A stretch of 13,213 nucleotides of DNA, from contig JBLHKE010000136.1 in assembly GCA_047619485.1 (NCBI GenBank), forward strand, positions 1-13,213. The letters are read 5' to 3'. How positions within the stretch are numbered: the first letter of the stretch is position 1; every line of letters starts with the position of its first letter. Below the pieces are notes generated by a model. It saw only the letters and a list, made by a program, of their open reading frames with translations. It was not told the DNA's origin and did not search any database. The position numbers and the translations under genes are program-made. Positions 1 through 6,159 of the stretch are shown piece by piece. This stretch comes from JBLHKE01 sp047619485. Its GTDB lineage: Bacteria > Verrucomicrobiota > Verrucomicrobiia > Verrucomicrobiales > DEV007.

Positions 1-16
1 TTCGCAGATGCACTAA

Positions 17-173
17 GGGGTTGTCAGGAAATAAGTCATACAAAGATGCGCAGGAATTTTAGCCAGCACCAAGGCAGATTTCAGCGATTATAGCGGGCTA
101 TTTGAGTTGGAAGCGAACGCGGGTGATGGCCAAAATAACCAGCAGATTGTAGGAGTTATTTACTGACAAGCCC
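17..173 (+). mobile_element. 157-bp palindromic MITE-like element, copy 1
   Basis: First of three near-identical 157-bp elements in the window (others at 5079-5235 and 10657-10813). The left end GGGGTTGTCAGGAAATAAGT and the reverse complement of the right end GGGCTTGTCAGTAAATAACT match at 17 of 20 positions. TAA directly flanks both ends (14-16 and 174-176), within CTAAG on each side. Complementarity continues inward: ATTTTAGCCAGCACC on the left pairs imperfectly with GGTGATGGCCAAAAT on the right. The centre ATAGCGGGCTAT is itself a hairpin, so the whole unit can fold into one long stem. No ORF of useful length lies inside it. It sits 75 bp beyond the prfB stop codon, and the rest of 1-248 shows nothing else recognisable. 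I read it as a non-autonomous transposable element; the transposase family that moves it is unknown. Confidence 0.88.
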
Positions 174-248
174 TAAGGATGGTTACGTCGTGTTTCCGGT
201 GGCATCAATTGTGGCACCGCTCAGCTTGATACGAAGGGGATGCTCGCG

Positions 249-1365
249 CTACTCCTCGGCGGTCTGGCCTCTTAGTTTGGCTTCGATGAATTCCTGAATG
301 TGGCCGTCCATGACGTCTTGGACGTTGGCGGTCTTGTGGCCGGTTCGGTGGTCGTTGACGAGTTGGTAGGGGTTGAAAACATAGGAGCGTATCTGACTGC
401 CCCAGCTGATCTCGCCTTTCTCTCCGTAGATGCGCTCCATCTCGCTGGCCTTCTTGTCCTCCTCGATCTGGTAGAGTTTGGCCTTGAGGAGCTGCATCGC
501 CAGGTCACGGTTTTTGTGCTGGCTGCGCTCCTGACTACAGCGGATCTGGATGCCGCTGGGGAGGTGCTTCAGGTGCACGGCGGTCTCGACCTTGTTGACG
601 TTCTGCCCGCCCTTACCTCCGCTCTTGGTGGTGGTGATGTCGATGTCCTTGTCCTCGATCTCGATGTTGATGTCGTTGTTGACCTCGGGGACGACATCAA
701 GGCTGGCGAACGAAGTCTGGCGGCGCGCCTGGGCGTCGAACGGGGAGATGCGCACGAGACGGTGTACGCCATGCTCGTTCTTCAGGTAGCCGTAGGCGTT
801 CTCGCCGATGATCTTCAAGGTCGCGTTGCGGATGCCTGCCTCGTCGTTGTCTTGGATGTCGACGAGTTCAGACCTGAAGCCGTTGATCTCGCCCCAGCGC
901 TGGTAGAGGCGCAGCAGCATGGCTGCCCAGTCGTTGGCGTCTGTGCCGCCGGTGCCGGTGTTGATGGTGACATAGGCGTTGTGGGCGTCCTGGCTGCCGG
1001 TGAGCAACAGCTGCAGCTCGAGGCTGCCGAGTTTTTGCTCGATCTCAGTGAACTCGGCGCGCACCTCGGCGGCGGATTGCTCATCGCCCTCCTCGCGGGC
1101 GAGTTCGATCAGCACGCTGAGATCTTCGCTGCGCGATTCGATGTCCAGGAACGGGTTGATCTTGGCCTTCAGTGCGGTGGCATCGTCGGTGAGTGCCTGC
1201 GCTTTCTCTTTTTGATCCCAGAAGCCGGGCGTGGCCATCTGGTGGTCGATCTCTTCCAGCAAGTGCTGGAGTTTCGGGACGTCAAAGATACCTCCGCAGC
1301 TCACCGACACGCTTTTTTAGAGCGTCCGTGTCGAAAGCTTGGAGGTCGTGGGAACCGTTTTCCAT
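249..1365 (-). CDS. prfB: Peptide chain release factor 2 (RF2), made by programmed +1 frameshift
   Basis: Class I release factor that recognises UGA and UAA stop codons in the ribosomal A site and triggers peptidyl-tRNA hydrolysis. The zero frame starts at ATG 1365 and encodes 27 residues, ending ...LRRYL followed by an in-frame TGA (1284-1282). A +1 shift at CTT-TGA-C continues as DVPKLQHLLEEI to the stop at 249. The product is about 371 residues, against about 365 for E. coli RF2. Visible motifs are the stop-recognition tripeptide SPF at about 207-209 and the catalytic GGQ within SGGKGGQNVN at about 252-254, almost the same positions as in E. coli. Opening the gene instead at the GTG at 1310 would give an artificial N-terminus. 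It begins 40 bp after the stop of the upstream secreted-protein gene on the same strand, so the two are probably co-transcribed. Expression is expected to be autoregulated by RF2 level through the frameshift. Confidence 0.97.
1281..1295 (-). promoter_or_regulatory. RF2 programmed +1 frameshift site
   Basis: Read on the minus strand the site is GGAGG-TAT-CTT-TGA-C. This is the classic RF2 recoding signal: an internal Shine-Dalgarno-like GGAGG three bases before the slippery CTT, then an in-frame TGA followed by C. In E. coli the equivalent is AGGGGG-TAT-CTT-TGA-C. When RF2 is scarce, slow termination at UGA lets the ribosome slip +1 and make full-length RF2. The zero frame upstream is open from ATG 1365 and the +1 frame is open downstream to 249. 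Confidence 0.95.
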
Positions 1366-1405
1366 GGGCGCCCAACCTAGGGGAAGACACGCGCGGCGCA
1401 AGCCC

Positions 1406-2308
1406 CTACTTGGCGGGTTTGCTCAAGCGCTGGCTCTCAGTGAAGAGCACCTCGAGGGCGACACTTTCGCCTCTGTAGAACTCTAGGAGCGCGGTGAGGT
1501 AGTTCTGATTATCCGCGGAGGCGTTTGATGGGGAACGCAATCGACCTAGGAGCGGTTTTGCTAGGGTGGCTAGTTTGCCGATCGTGCGATCCAACTGTTC
1601 TCTCGGGAGCTTGGCGCGTGTTCCTGCAACCGTCTTCCCTTCTAGCTTCTCTGAGAGGACTTTTACGGTTGCCTCAGCGTGGGATTTTTTGCGTGGGCTG
1701 ATCAGGTGGGCGGCACGCAGTTTGGCATCCTCGAGGGTGAGGAGTGAGAGATAGGTTTCGAGCGCGTTGTCGGCGGCGGTCGCCTTGCCTTTCAGGGAGG
1801 CCAATTCTTTGCTGAGGAATTCCTGGCGCTTCTGCAGCCAAGAGATCCGTGCTCCGATGCGGTCGATGGCTGCCTTTAATGGTTTCTGATCTTCCTCGAG
1901 CGCGTCGTCCTCGAGACGCTTGTTGAGTCCGGCGTACTTGGCTTCGGCCTGGAGGAGCTGGGACGGAATGGAATCGAGGTAGCCGCGGATCAGCCGTGTG
2001 ACGTTCGAGCGCTCGAGGCTGGGTGGTTTCAGAGCGGTGCGGATTCGCTCTAAGTCGAGTTTGTCTACAGCCGGTTTGAGTTCGGCGGCATGGGCGATCT
2101 TGGCGGGGCGGCTGGACTCGAGTGGGCTCCACTTCCCGTCGATCCGCGCGATGTGGTATTTTAGGAAAGTACGATAGTCTTTGCCGGCCGACTCGAGTTC
2201 GCTGGGCACCGTGGTGGATTGCGCCTGGGCGTGGCAAGAGAAAATAAAGCACAGCAGTGCCAGCAGGGGTGGGATTGATCGGGGGATGGAGGCTGGTGGG
2301 ATCGGCAT
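1406..2308 (-). CDS. Secreted or lipid-anchored coiled-coil protein of unknown function
   Basis: This 300-residue protein was not recognised as a named family. The N-terminus looks like an export signal: a short region with one Arg, then a hydrophobic run (LLALLCFIFSC, about 15-25), then HAQAQS with a plausible Ala-x-Ala cleavage site near residue 30. IFSC is a weak lipobox, so a lipoprotein cannot be excluded. The mature part is rich in Lys, Glu, Leu and Ala and looks largely helical. A likely coiled coil runs from about 115 to 180, with no cysteines or catalytic motif visible. It starts about 40 bp after the tRNA-Ala gene and ends 40 bp before prfB on the same strand, so it could be read through from the tRNA promoter. 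There is no Shine-Dalgarno before the ATG. Coding is well supported by frame length and position; the function is unknown. Confidence 0.8.
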   Translation of the reverse strand: MPIPPASIPRSIPPLLALLCFIFSCHAQAQSTTVPSELESAGKDYRTFLKYHIARIDGKWSPLESSRPAKIAHAAELKPAVDKLDLERIRTALKPPSLERSNVTRLIRGYLDSIPSQLLQAEAKYAGLNKRLEDDALEEDQKPLKAAIDRIGARISWLQKRQEFLSKELASLKGKATAADNALETYLSLLTLEDAKLRAAHLISPRKKSHAEATVKVLSEKLEGKTVAGTRAKLPREQLDRTIGKLATLAKPLLGRLRSPSNASADNQNYLTALLEFYRGESVALEVLFTESQRLSKPAK

Positions 2309-2349
2309 CGGAACGGCGGGCGATCAGGGGGGTGGATGGGAAAGAAAAG

Positions 2350-2422
2350 TGGAGCATAGCGGATTCGAACCGCTGACCCCTTGCATGCCATGCAAGTGCT
2401 CTACCAACTGAGCTAATGCCCC
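2350..2422 (-). tRNA. tRNA-Ala (anticodon GGC)
   Basis: A 73-nt cloverleaf reads from the minus strand. The acceptor stem is GGGGCAT/ATGCTCC, the D arm begins AGCTCAGTTGGTAGAGC, and the anticodon stem-loop is CTTGC-ATGGCAT-GCAAG. The T arm contains GGTTCGAATCC. The anticodon GGC reads the alanine codon GCC, with U33 preceding it. The acceptor stem has a G3-U70 wobble pair, the main identity element for alanyl-tRNA synthetase, and the discriminator base is A73. The 3' CCA is not encoded (the next bases are CTT), so it must be added after transcription. The secreted-protein gene begins 41 bp downstream. Confidence 0.97.
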
Positions 2423-2477
2423 TTTATAAAAAGGCTTTTCTTCCCCTCGGGAAGGGTTTTCCTGAGAGGATGGCTAG

Positions 2478-2504
2478 ATTATCGCAGGTCGGAAGGGGGT
2501 GCAA
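2478..2504 (-). promoter_or_regulatory. Possible sigma-70-type promoter for tRNA-Ala
   Basis: On the minus strand GATAAT (2483-2478) matches the -10 consensus at five of six positions. TTGCAC (2504-2499) is a weak -35 match at a short 15-bp spacing. It lies about 55 bp before the tRNA. The leader between them has a small perfect hairpin (CTTCCC-GAG-GGGAAG, 2440-2454). The 159-bp palindromic element begins only 25 bp further upstream. The call rests on sequence matching alone. Confidence 0.35.
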
Positions 2505-2528
2505 TGGATTTTTCTGTGGGGATTTGAA

Positions 2529-2687
2529 GGGCACCTCCGGAAACCTGCTGTGGAAATGGGGCGCAGAGAAAATTCCCGCTGGCGAGGCGATAAACGCTAA
2601 GCTATCTGGTGATAGTTGGTGCTTTAGCAACGAAGACAGCGGGGATTTTATCAAGCTCCAGCCCGCATGAAGTTTTCGGAGGTGCCC
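2529..2687. mobile_element. 159-bp palindromic MITE-like element of a second family
   Basis: The ends GGGCACCTCCG and CGGAGGTGCCC are 11-bp perfect terminal inverted repeats; 16 of the first 20 positions match. Both ends are directly flanked by TGAA (2525-2528 and 2688-2691), a clean 4-bp target duplication. Inner segments also pair: AAAATTCCCGCTG on the left against the complement of CAGCGGGGATTTT on the right (12 of 13). The centre is a perfect CTATC-TGGT-GATAG hairpin at 2602-2615. The element can therefore fold as one long imperfect stem, the same design as the 157-bp element, but the sequence is unrelated. Only one copy is present here and it encodes no credible protein. It fills most of the gene-free stretch 2423-2807. 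The mobilising transposase family is unknown. Confidence 0.78.
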
Positions 2688-2713
2688 TGAAGACCGTTCC
2701 CCGGTATTTCAGG
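2686..2713. other. Interrupted hairpin at the edge of the 159-bp element
   Basis: CCTGAA pairs with TTCAGG, and inside it ACCG (2693-2696) pairs with CGGT (2702-2705), with a small asymmetric bulge and a short loop. The left arm overlaps the element's last bases and its right target duplication. The hairpin may therefore be pre-existing target structure or chance. It lies 95 bp before the ORF at 2808. I see nothing else in 2714-2807. Confidence 0.35.
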
Positions 2714-2807
2714 TCGTTTGAAGCGTTTGCTCGGGTCTGGCAGCATGTGACGAGACCGACACACCTAATTACCTTCGAAAACATGTCTAAGGTGCGAGTT
2801 TTAGGTA

Positions 2808-3110
2808 GTGAAAAACAACACAAATCCAGAACAAGAATGTGCAGGGCGCGCAGATGTAGTTACCGCGATCGAAGAAAATCGTGCTGAACCATTCCTCGAC
2901 CGCACCCAGATTTTGCGGTCGATCCATGAAGCTTATGGTGCTGGCCACCCGGTCGAATCCGTGATGCGTGAGCGCATGGCGGTCGTACGTGCGGGTGTCG
3001 ATCCAGCGAACATCCGTGTGATCCTGCCGAGCATGGAATACGGGAGCTCGGTCTACAAGAGGCGCCGCTGCGGCAAGGTGGCGTCTTTTTTCCGCTGCCT
3101 GCTGCGTTAG
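2808..3110 (+). CDS. Small hypothetical protein, possibly 3'-truncated
   Basis: This 100-residue reading frame opens with GTG and is the only plus-strand gene in the left half of the window. From about residue 18 to 76 it looks like normal coding sequence (codon third positions mostly G or C, good mix of residues), with a stretch reading DRTQILRSIHEAYGAGHPVE. The last 20 residues change character (YKRRRCGKVASFFRCLLR, Arg- and Cys-rich) and overlap a terminator-like hairpin at 3062-3091. This suggests the original C-terminus was lost through insertion or frameshift near 3050, or that the protein is merely unusual. It lies 120 bp beyond the 159-bp element and points at the oppositely oriented gene ending at 3213. 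A clear Shine-Dalgarno is absent; TAAGG lies about 15 bases upstream. No family was recognised, and a remnant is as likely as a working gene. Confidence 0.5.
   Translation: MKNNTNPEQECAGRADVVTAIEENRAEPFLDRTQILRSIHEAYGAGHPVESVMRERMAVVRAGVDPANIRVILPSMEYGSSVYKRRRCGKVASFFRCLLR
3062..3091 (+). terminator. Terminator-like hairpin within the 3' end of the preceding ORF
   Basis: GCGCCGC (3062-3068) can pair with GTGGCGT (3078-3084) over seven pairs including two G-T wobbles, and is followed by TTTTTT at 3086-3091. It faces the plus strand. If it works, transcripts would end before the stop codon at 3108-3110, which argues that the end of the ORF is not original. Confidence 0.45.
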
Positions 3111-3212
3111 GTTGGAGCCTTCTTAACCAAAGGCTGACGGCTAAGAGTGCCCGACTTATTTGGCTAACGCCAGTTTTACAACAGTCTCTGACGAGTTCAG
3201 TTACCGGATGTG

Positions 3213-4904
3213 CTAATCCTCGAACTCGAGGGCTTTGAGCGCCTCTAGCCACTTTTTGTTGGCCGCGTTGACGATGGTTACTTCGCGCTTGGTCTCGTCG
3301 AGCTGCATGAACAGGTGACGGTCCTTGTCGGTCGCCTGCTCGTAGGTTTTGCCGACGCGCTCGGGGGTGATTGGCGTGCGCTTGGCTGGGTCGGAATCGA
3401 TCTGATAGTCGGACTCGGCTAATTCGATCCCGAGTTCGTAGGCAAGGGTGACCCTCGCGCCGTGGAAGAATTCGGCGGCGTCGTTTGCGCTGGCCCACTG
3501 GCTGCGCCAGTAAATGTGGTCGCTGCCGCCCGCGCCGTCGCCGTTCGGGTAGACGAGGTAGCGGTCGCCGACCCAGCCCTTGGCTGCGAGGCTACCGGGA
3601 CTTTCCCTGAGGTCTCTTTTGGTCAGTGGCGGTAGATCGGTGTCGAAGAAGCCCTGCTGGGACATGTTGTATTTGTAGTAGCCGCGGTTGAGGAAGACGC
3701 TGATGCCCAGTTCGCCGGCGACGTTGTTCCACAGTGGTTCCGCGCCCGCGACTTTGAATTTCTCCGCTGGCCAATCGTAGCTCTCGGGGGTGAATCTTTT
3801 TTCGGCTAGGTAGAGTTCCGGGTGGAGGATTTCAGCGGTGCTGGTCGGCGGGTTCTGGATGCCGGCGTTGACGGCTTTCCACTTGCCTGTTTCGTGCAGC
3901 GCTTGGCAGAACATCTCGCCGGCGGTGTGGGGGAAGAGGAAATACTCTCGGATGAATGGGGGGGCGGCGGAGAAGTCGTCTTTGCTGAGTGCCGTCGGGC
4001 TGTTCCTGAGGTCGTCGTTGGCCGAGGCCATGTCATACATCATATGGCGCAGCTTGATGATGGAGGCGTCGCCGAGCAGTAGGGCGTTGGCGGCCGCGTA
4101 GCTGTCGTCGTTGGTTTGGGTGGGTGGCGGAACCTTGCTCAGATCGAAATTCTGATCCTGTAGGGCGTGGTTGAAGGCAACAGCGAGGGCGGTGCGGTCG
4201 TGGACGCTGAGGAGGTTGCCGTCCTGGTTGAAGAGCACCTTGTTGTCGCCAACGTAGATCGCGGCGCCGAGCTGGGAGGTGAGCAGGTTGGTGATCTCTT
4301 TGGTGACGTCGGTGGTCGGCGGGACGAATCCCATGGCGGCGTAGGCGCGCGAGAGTTTGGCCTGTTGCTCGGGCGTGCGAAGTGGCTGGAGGGAATCGGT
4401 GACCGCTTGGGCCATGCCTTCCCAATCGGTGAAGTTGATCTCGAGCGGGGTTTTGAAATCGAGTTCGCGGCTCTTGGTGGTGAGTTGCTGGGTATTGGTG
4501 AGCGCCTTCTCTTCCTCGGCGCTGAAGTTGCGCTCCTCGCCGGTTCCTCCGGCGGACTTGAGTTTGGTTTCGAGGCGGTCGACGAGAGACAGTAGGCGCG
4601 CGTTCTCGTCGCGTAGCAGGTCGAGCTGTCCCTCGATGAAGGTGAGCTGTTCCTGGAGGCGATCCTCCGAAGTGGTCGCGTCGGTCGGTGGGAACAGATC
4701 GTTGGTCGTCGCACCTTGGCCTTCACTGACGCTCTCTTCACCAAGGCGTTTCTCTATCTCGGCGGTGAGTTTTTTCTCTTGGGTTGCGAGTTCCTTGCGG
4801 TGTTCTTTGCCGAGGACGGTCTTCTGGTGGGCACCAAAAAAGAACCCGCTGGCGGCGAGTCCGGTGGCAATGAGGACGATGAGGACAGATTGTGGGCGTT
4901 CCAT
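3213..4904 (-). CDS. Membrane-anchored, putatively inactive metallopeptidase-family protein
   Basis: 563 residues. Residues 7-25 form a single N-terminal transmembrane anchor. A Glu/Lys/Gln-rich coiled-coil region follows (about 33-56 and 80-118), then a large C-terminal domain. That domain matches, from memory, a family of putative zinc peptidases with the signatures HExxHALQDQxFDL, EGDA, PPTSTxxILHP and GWxGDRY. Here the equivalents are VAFNHALQDQNFDL (242-255), LLGDA (276-280), PPTSTAEILHP (352-362) and GWVGDRYLVY (443-452). The first His and the Glu of HExxH are Val and Ala, and the Glu of EGDA is Leu; only the second His (246) remains. I infer an enzymatically dead member with a scaffold or binding role on the outer face of the inner membrane. 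The frame is intact, so this is not obvious decay. It starts at ATG with no Shine-Dalgarno and is separated from ssb upstream by a 157-bp element. Confidence 0.82.
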   Translation of the reverse strand: MERPQSVLIVLIATGLAASGFFFGAHQKTVLGKEHRKELATQEKKLTAEIEKRLGEESVSEGQGATTNDLFPPTDATTSEDRLQEQLTFIEGQLDLLRDENARLLSLVDRLETKLKSAGGTGEERNFSAEEEKALTNTQQLTTKSRELDFKTPLEINFTDWEGMAQAVTDSLQPLRTPEQQAKLSRAYAAMGFVPPTTDVTKEITNLLTSQLGAAIYVGDNKVLFNQDGNLLSVHDRTALAVAFNHALQDQNFDLSKVPPPTQTNDDSYAAANALLLGDASIIKLRHMMYDMASANDDLRNSPTALSKDDFSAAPPFIREYFLFPHTAGEMFCQALHETGKWKAVNAGIQNPPTSTAEILHPELYLAEKRFTPESYDWPAEKFKVAGAEPLWNNVAGELGISVFLNRGYYKYNMSQQGFFDTDLPPLTKRDLRESPGSLAAKGWVGDRYLVYPNGDGAGGSDHIYWRSQWASANDAAEFFHGARVTLAYELGIELAESDYQIDSDPAKRTPITPERVGKTYEQATDKDRHLFMQLDETKREVTIVNAANKKWLEALKALEFED

Positions 4905-5001
4905 AATGGTGTGCCGCTAATCTAGGGCGCGGGGTGAGCGCTGCAAGTGGCTTTGAGCCTGCCCCGTGAATCTTGGAGTGAGGTCATCAGGACTTCTCGG
5001 A

Positions 5002-5017
5002 GCAACCGTCCGGTTGC
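5002..5017. other. Perfect short hairpin in the ssb 3' region
   Basis: GCAACC-GTCC-GGTTGC is a perfect 6-bp stem with a 4-base loop, or 7 bp with a 2-base loop. It lies about 235 bp beyond the ssb stop, on the far side of the second 157-bp element. No T-run follows on either strand, so an intrinsic terminator is not supported. The rest of 4905-5075 shows nothing recognisable. Confidence 0.35.
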
Positions 5018-5078
5018 CGCATGGGATCGTCCAGTTTGGGCACTGCTGTGCGATCGCTTGCTTGGTGCTGAGCCCTAA

Positions 5079-5235
5079 GGGGTTGTCAGGAAATAAGTCA
5101 TGCAAAGATGCGCAGGAATTTTAGCCAGCACCAAGGCAGATTTCAGCGATTATAGCGGGCTATTTGAGTTGGAAGCGAACGCGGGTGATGGCCAAAATAA
5201 CCAGCAGATTGTAGGAGTTATTTACTGACAAGCCC
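5079..5235 (+). mobile_element. 157-bp palindromic MITE-like element, copy 2
   Basis: Same length, orientation and ends as the copy at 17-173. By eye one base differs: TCATGCAAAG near 5100 instead of TCATACAAAG. The flanking duplication is TAA (5076-5078 and 5236-5238), inside CTAAG on both sides. The right end lies 17 bp from the ssb stop codon, so ssb-operon transcripts would run straight into the palindrome and could end with its long hairpin. It occupies nearly half of the gene-free stretch 4905-5252. Confidence 0.88.
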
Positions 5236-5252
5236 TAAGGCGAAATGCCCTC

Positions 5253-5807
5253 TTAGAACGGGATGTCGTCCTCTTCTTCGACGCTGGAGTCGAATTGGGC
5301 GCCGTCGTTGTCCTGGGTTGGTGGAGCTGTAGGAGCGGCCGGAGCTGCTGGGGGAGGGCTGGCAGGCTGCTGATAGCCACCGCCGCCACCGCCGCCGCCA
5401 CTGTCACCGCCAGACTGTTGGTAGCCACCGCCACCTCCTTCGGTGCTTTCTCCTCCGCCGCCCTGGTTGTCTTTAGGGCTGCCGAGGAATTGCATGACTT
5501 CGCCGACGACGCGCAGCTTGCTGCGTTTCTGGCCGGTGGTCTTGTCGTCCCAGGTGTCGAGCTGCAGGCGGCCTTCGATGAAGACTGGACGACCTTTGCC
5601 CAGGTATTGCTGGGCGAGTTCCGCCTGGCGTCCCCATAGGACGACATCAACGAAGGTGGTCTCCTCGCGCTTCTCGCCGTTCTCCATGGTGAAGTAACGG
5701 TTGATGGCGAGGCCGATGTCGGCGACGGCGCTGCCCTTGGGCGTGTAGCGCACCTCCGGGTCACGGGTCAGGTTGCCGATGAGCATTACCTTGTTGACGG
5801 AGGCCAT
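5253..5807 (-). CDS. ssb: Single-stranded DNA-binding protein
   Basis: Binds and protects single-stranded DNA during replication, recombination and repair, and recruits partner enzymes through its C-terminal tip. The OB-fold domain spans about residues 3-108, with MASVNKVMLIGNLTRDPE at the start, FVDVVLWGR (52-60) and the aromatic residues W58 and W86. A flexible Gly-rich linker (about 115-145, two runs of Gly ending in YQQ) and a Pro/Ala segment follow. The tip EEEDDIPF is the standard acidic interaction motif. Its 184 residues are close to the usual 160-180. It follows rpsF with a 55-bp gap on the same strand, the common rpsF-ssb pairing. No rpsR or rplI follows; a mobile element and an unrelated gene lie downstream instead. 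No Shine-Dalgarno precedes the ATG. Confidence 0.97.
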   Translation of the reverse strand: MASVNKVMLIGNLTRDPEVRYTPKGSAVADIGLAINRYFTMENGEKREETTFVDVVLWGRQAELAQQYLGKGRPVFIEGRLQLDTWDDKTTGQKRSKLRVVGEVMQFLGSPKDNQGGGGESTEGGGGGYQQSGGDSGGGGGGGGYQQPASPPPAAPAAPTAPPTQDNDGAQFDSSVEEEDDIPF

Positions 5808-5862
5808 GGTTTCGAAAGAGGGCTGAAGGTTCTGTGAGGGAGAGGGATGTTGGCTTGCCGGA

Positions 5863-6159
5863 TTACTCGGCGAGACGCTGGAAATGCTGGAGGTGCACGG
5901 CGTCGTTAAGCTTGAGGGCGGCGCGAACCTTTTCCAGCGCGCTCGGCTCAGCTTTGAAAATGTAGTTCACGTAGTGGCCGCTGGCGAGGTGGCGTGCGTT
6001 GAAGGAGAAGTCGCGGCGGCCGAGGCTCTGATCGATCTCCTCGAGTTGGGCGCCTTGGCTTTCGATCTCTTTGCCGACTAGTTGGACGAGTTCGTCTATT
6101 TTGTCTTCGTGGCCGGTGGTGTTGAGGGCGATGACGCCTTCGTATTTGTTTTTGCTCAT
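5863..6159 (-). CDS. rpsF: Small ribosomal subunit protein bS6
   Basis: Component of the 30S platform that binds 16S rRNA together with bS18. The 98 residues match the compact ferredoxin-like bS6 fold: an N-terminal strand KYEGVIALNTTG, a long helix (DKIDELVQLVGKEIE), the LGRRDFSF segment (46-53) and the HYVNYIFKAEPSALEKV strand-helix. The C-terminus is short, without the acidic tail of E. coli. Its ATG overlaps the pth stop codon in an ATGA arrangement, so translation is probably coupled to pth. This also explains the lack of its own Shine-Dalgarno. ssb follows 55 bp later. Confidence 0.96.
   Translation of the reverse strand: MSKNKYEGVIALNTTGHEDKIDELVQLVGKEIESQGAQLEEIDQSLGRRDFSFNARHLASGHYVNYIFKAEPSALEKVRAALKLNDAVHLQHFQRLAE

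Noticed and set aside
181..248. Terminator after prfB formed by GGTG...CACC near 199-219
   Set aside because: The stem has mismatches and no T-run follows on the minus strand.
300..1478. 392-codon plus-strand reading frame opposite prfB
   Set aside because: It is fully antisense to prfB, whose protein sequence has the SPF and GGQ motifs. The translation is a Val/Leu/Asp-rich shadow typical of the complement of a GC-rich gene.
3103..3168. GCGTTAG...CTAACGC pair resembling an integron attC site
   Set aside because: The core sites are in the wrong order for attC (GTT before AAC), the second does not fit the RYYYAAC consensus, and no integrase or cassette gene is present.
2860..3498. 212-codon minus-strand reading frame
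   Set aside because: It overlaps the peptidase-like gene out of frame and runs antisense to the small plus-strand ORF; the Arg-rich translation is typical of a shadow frame.
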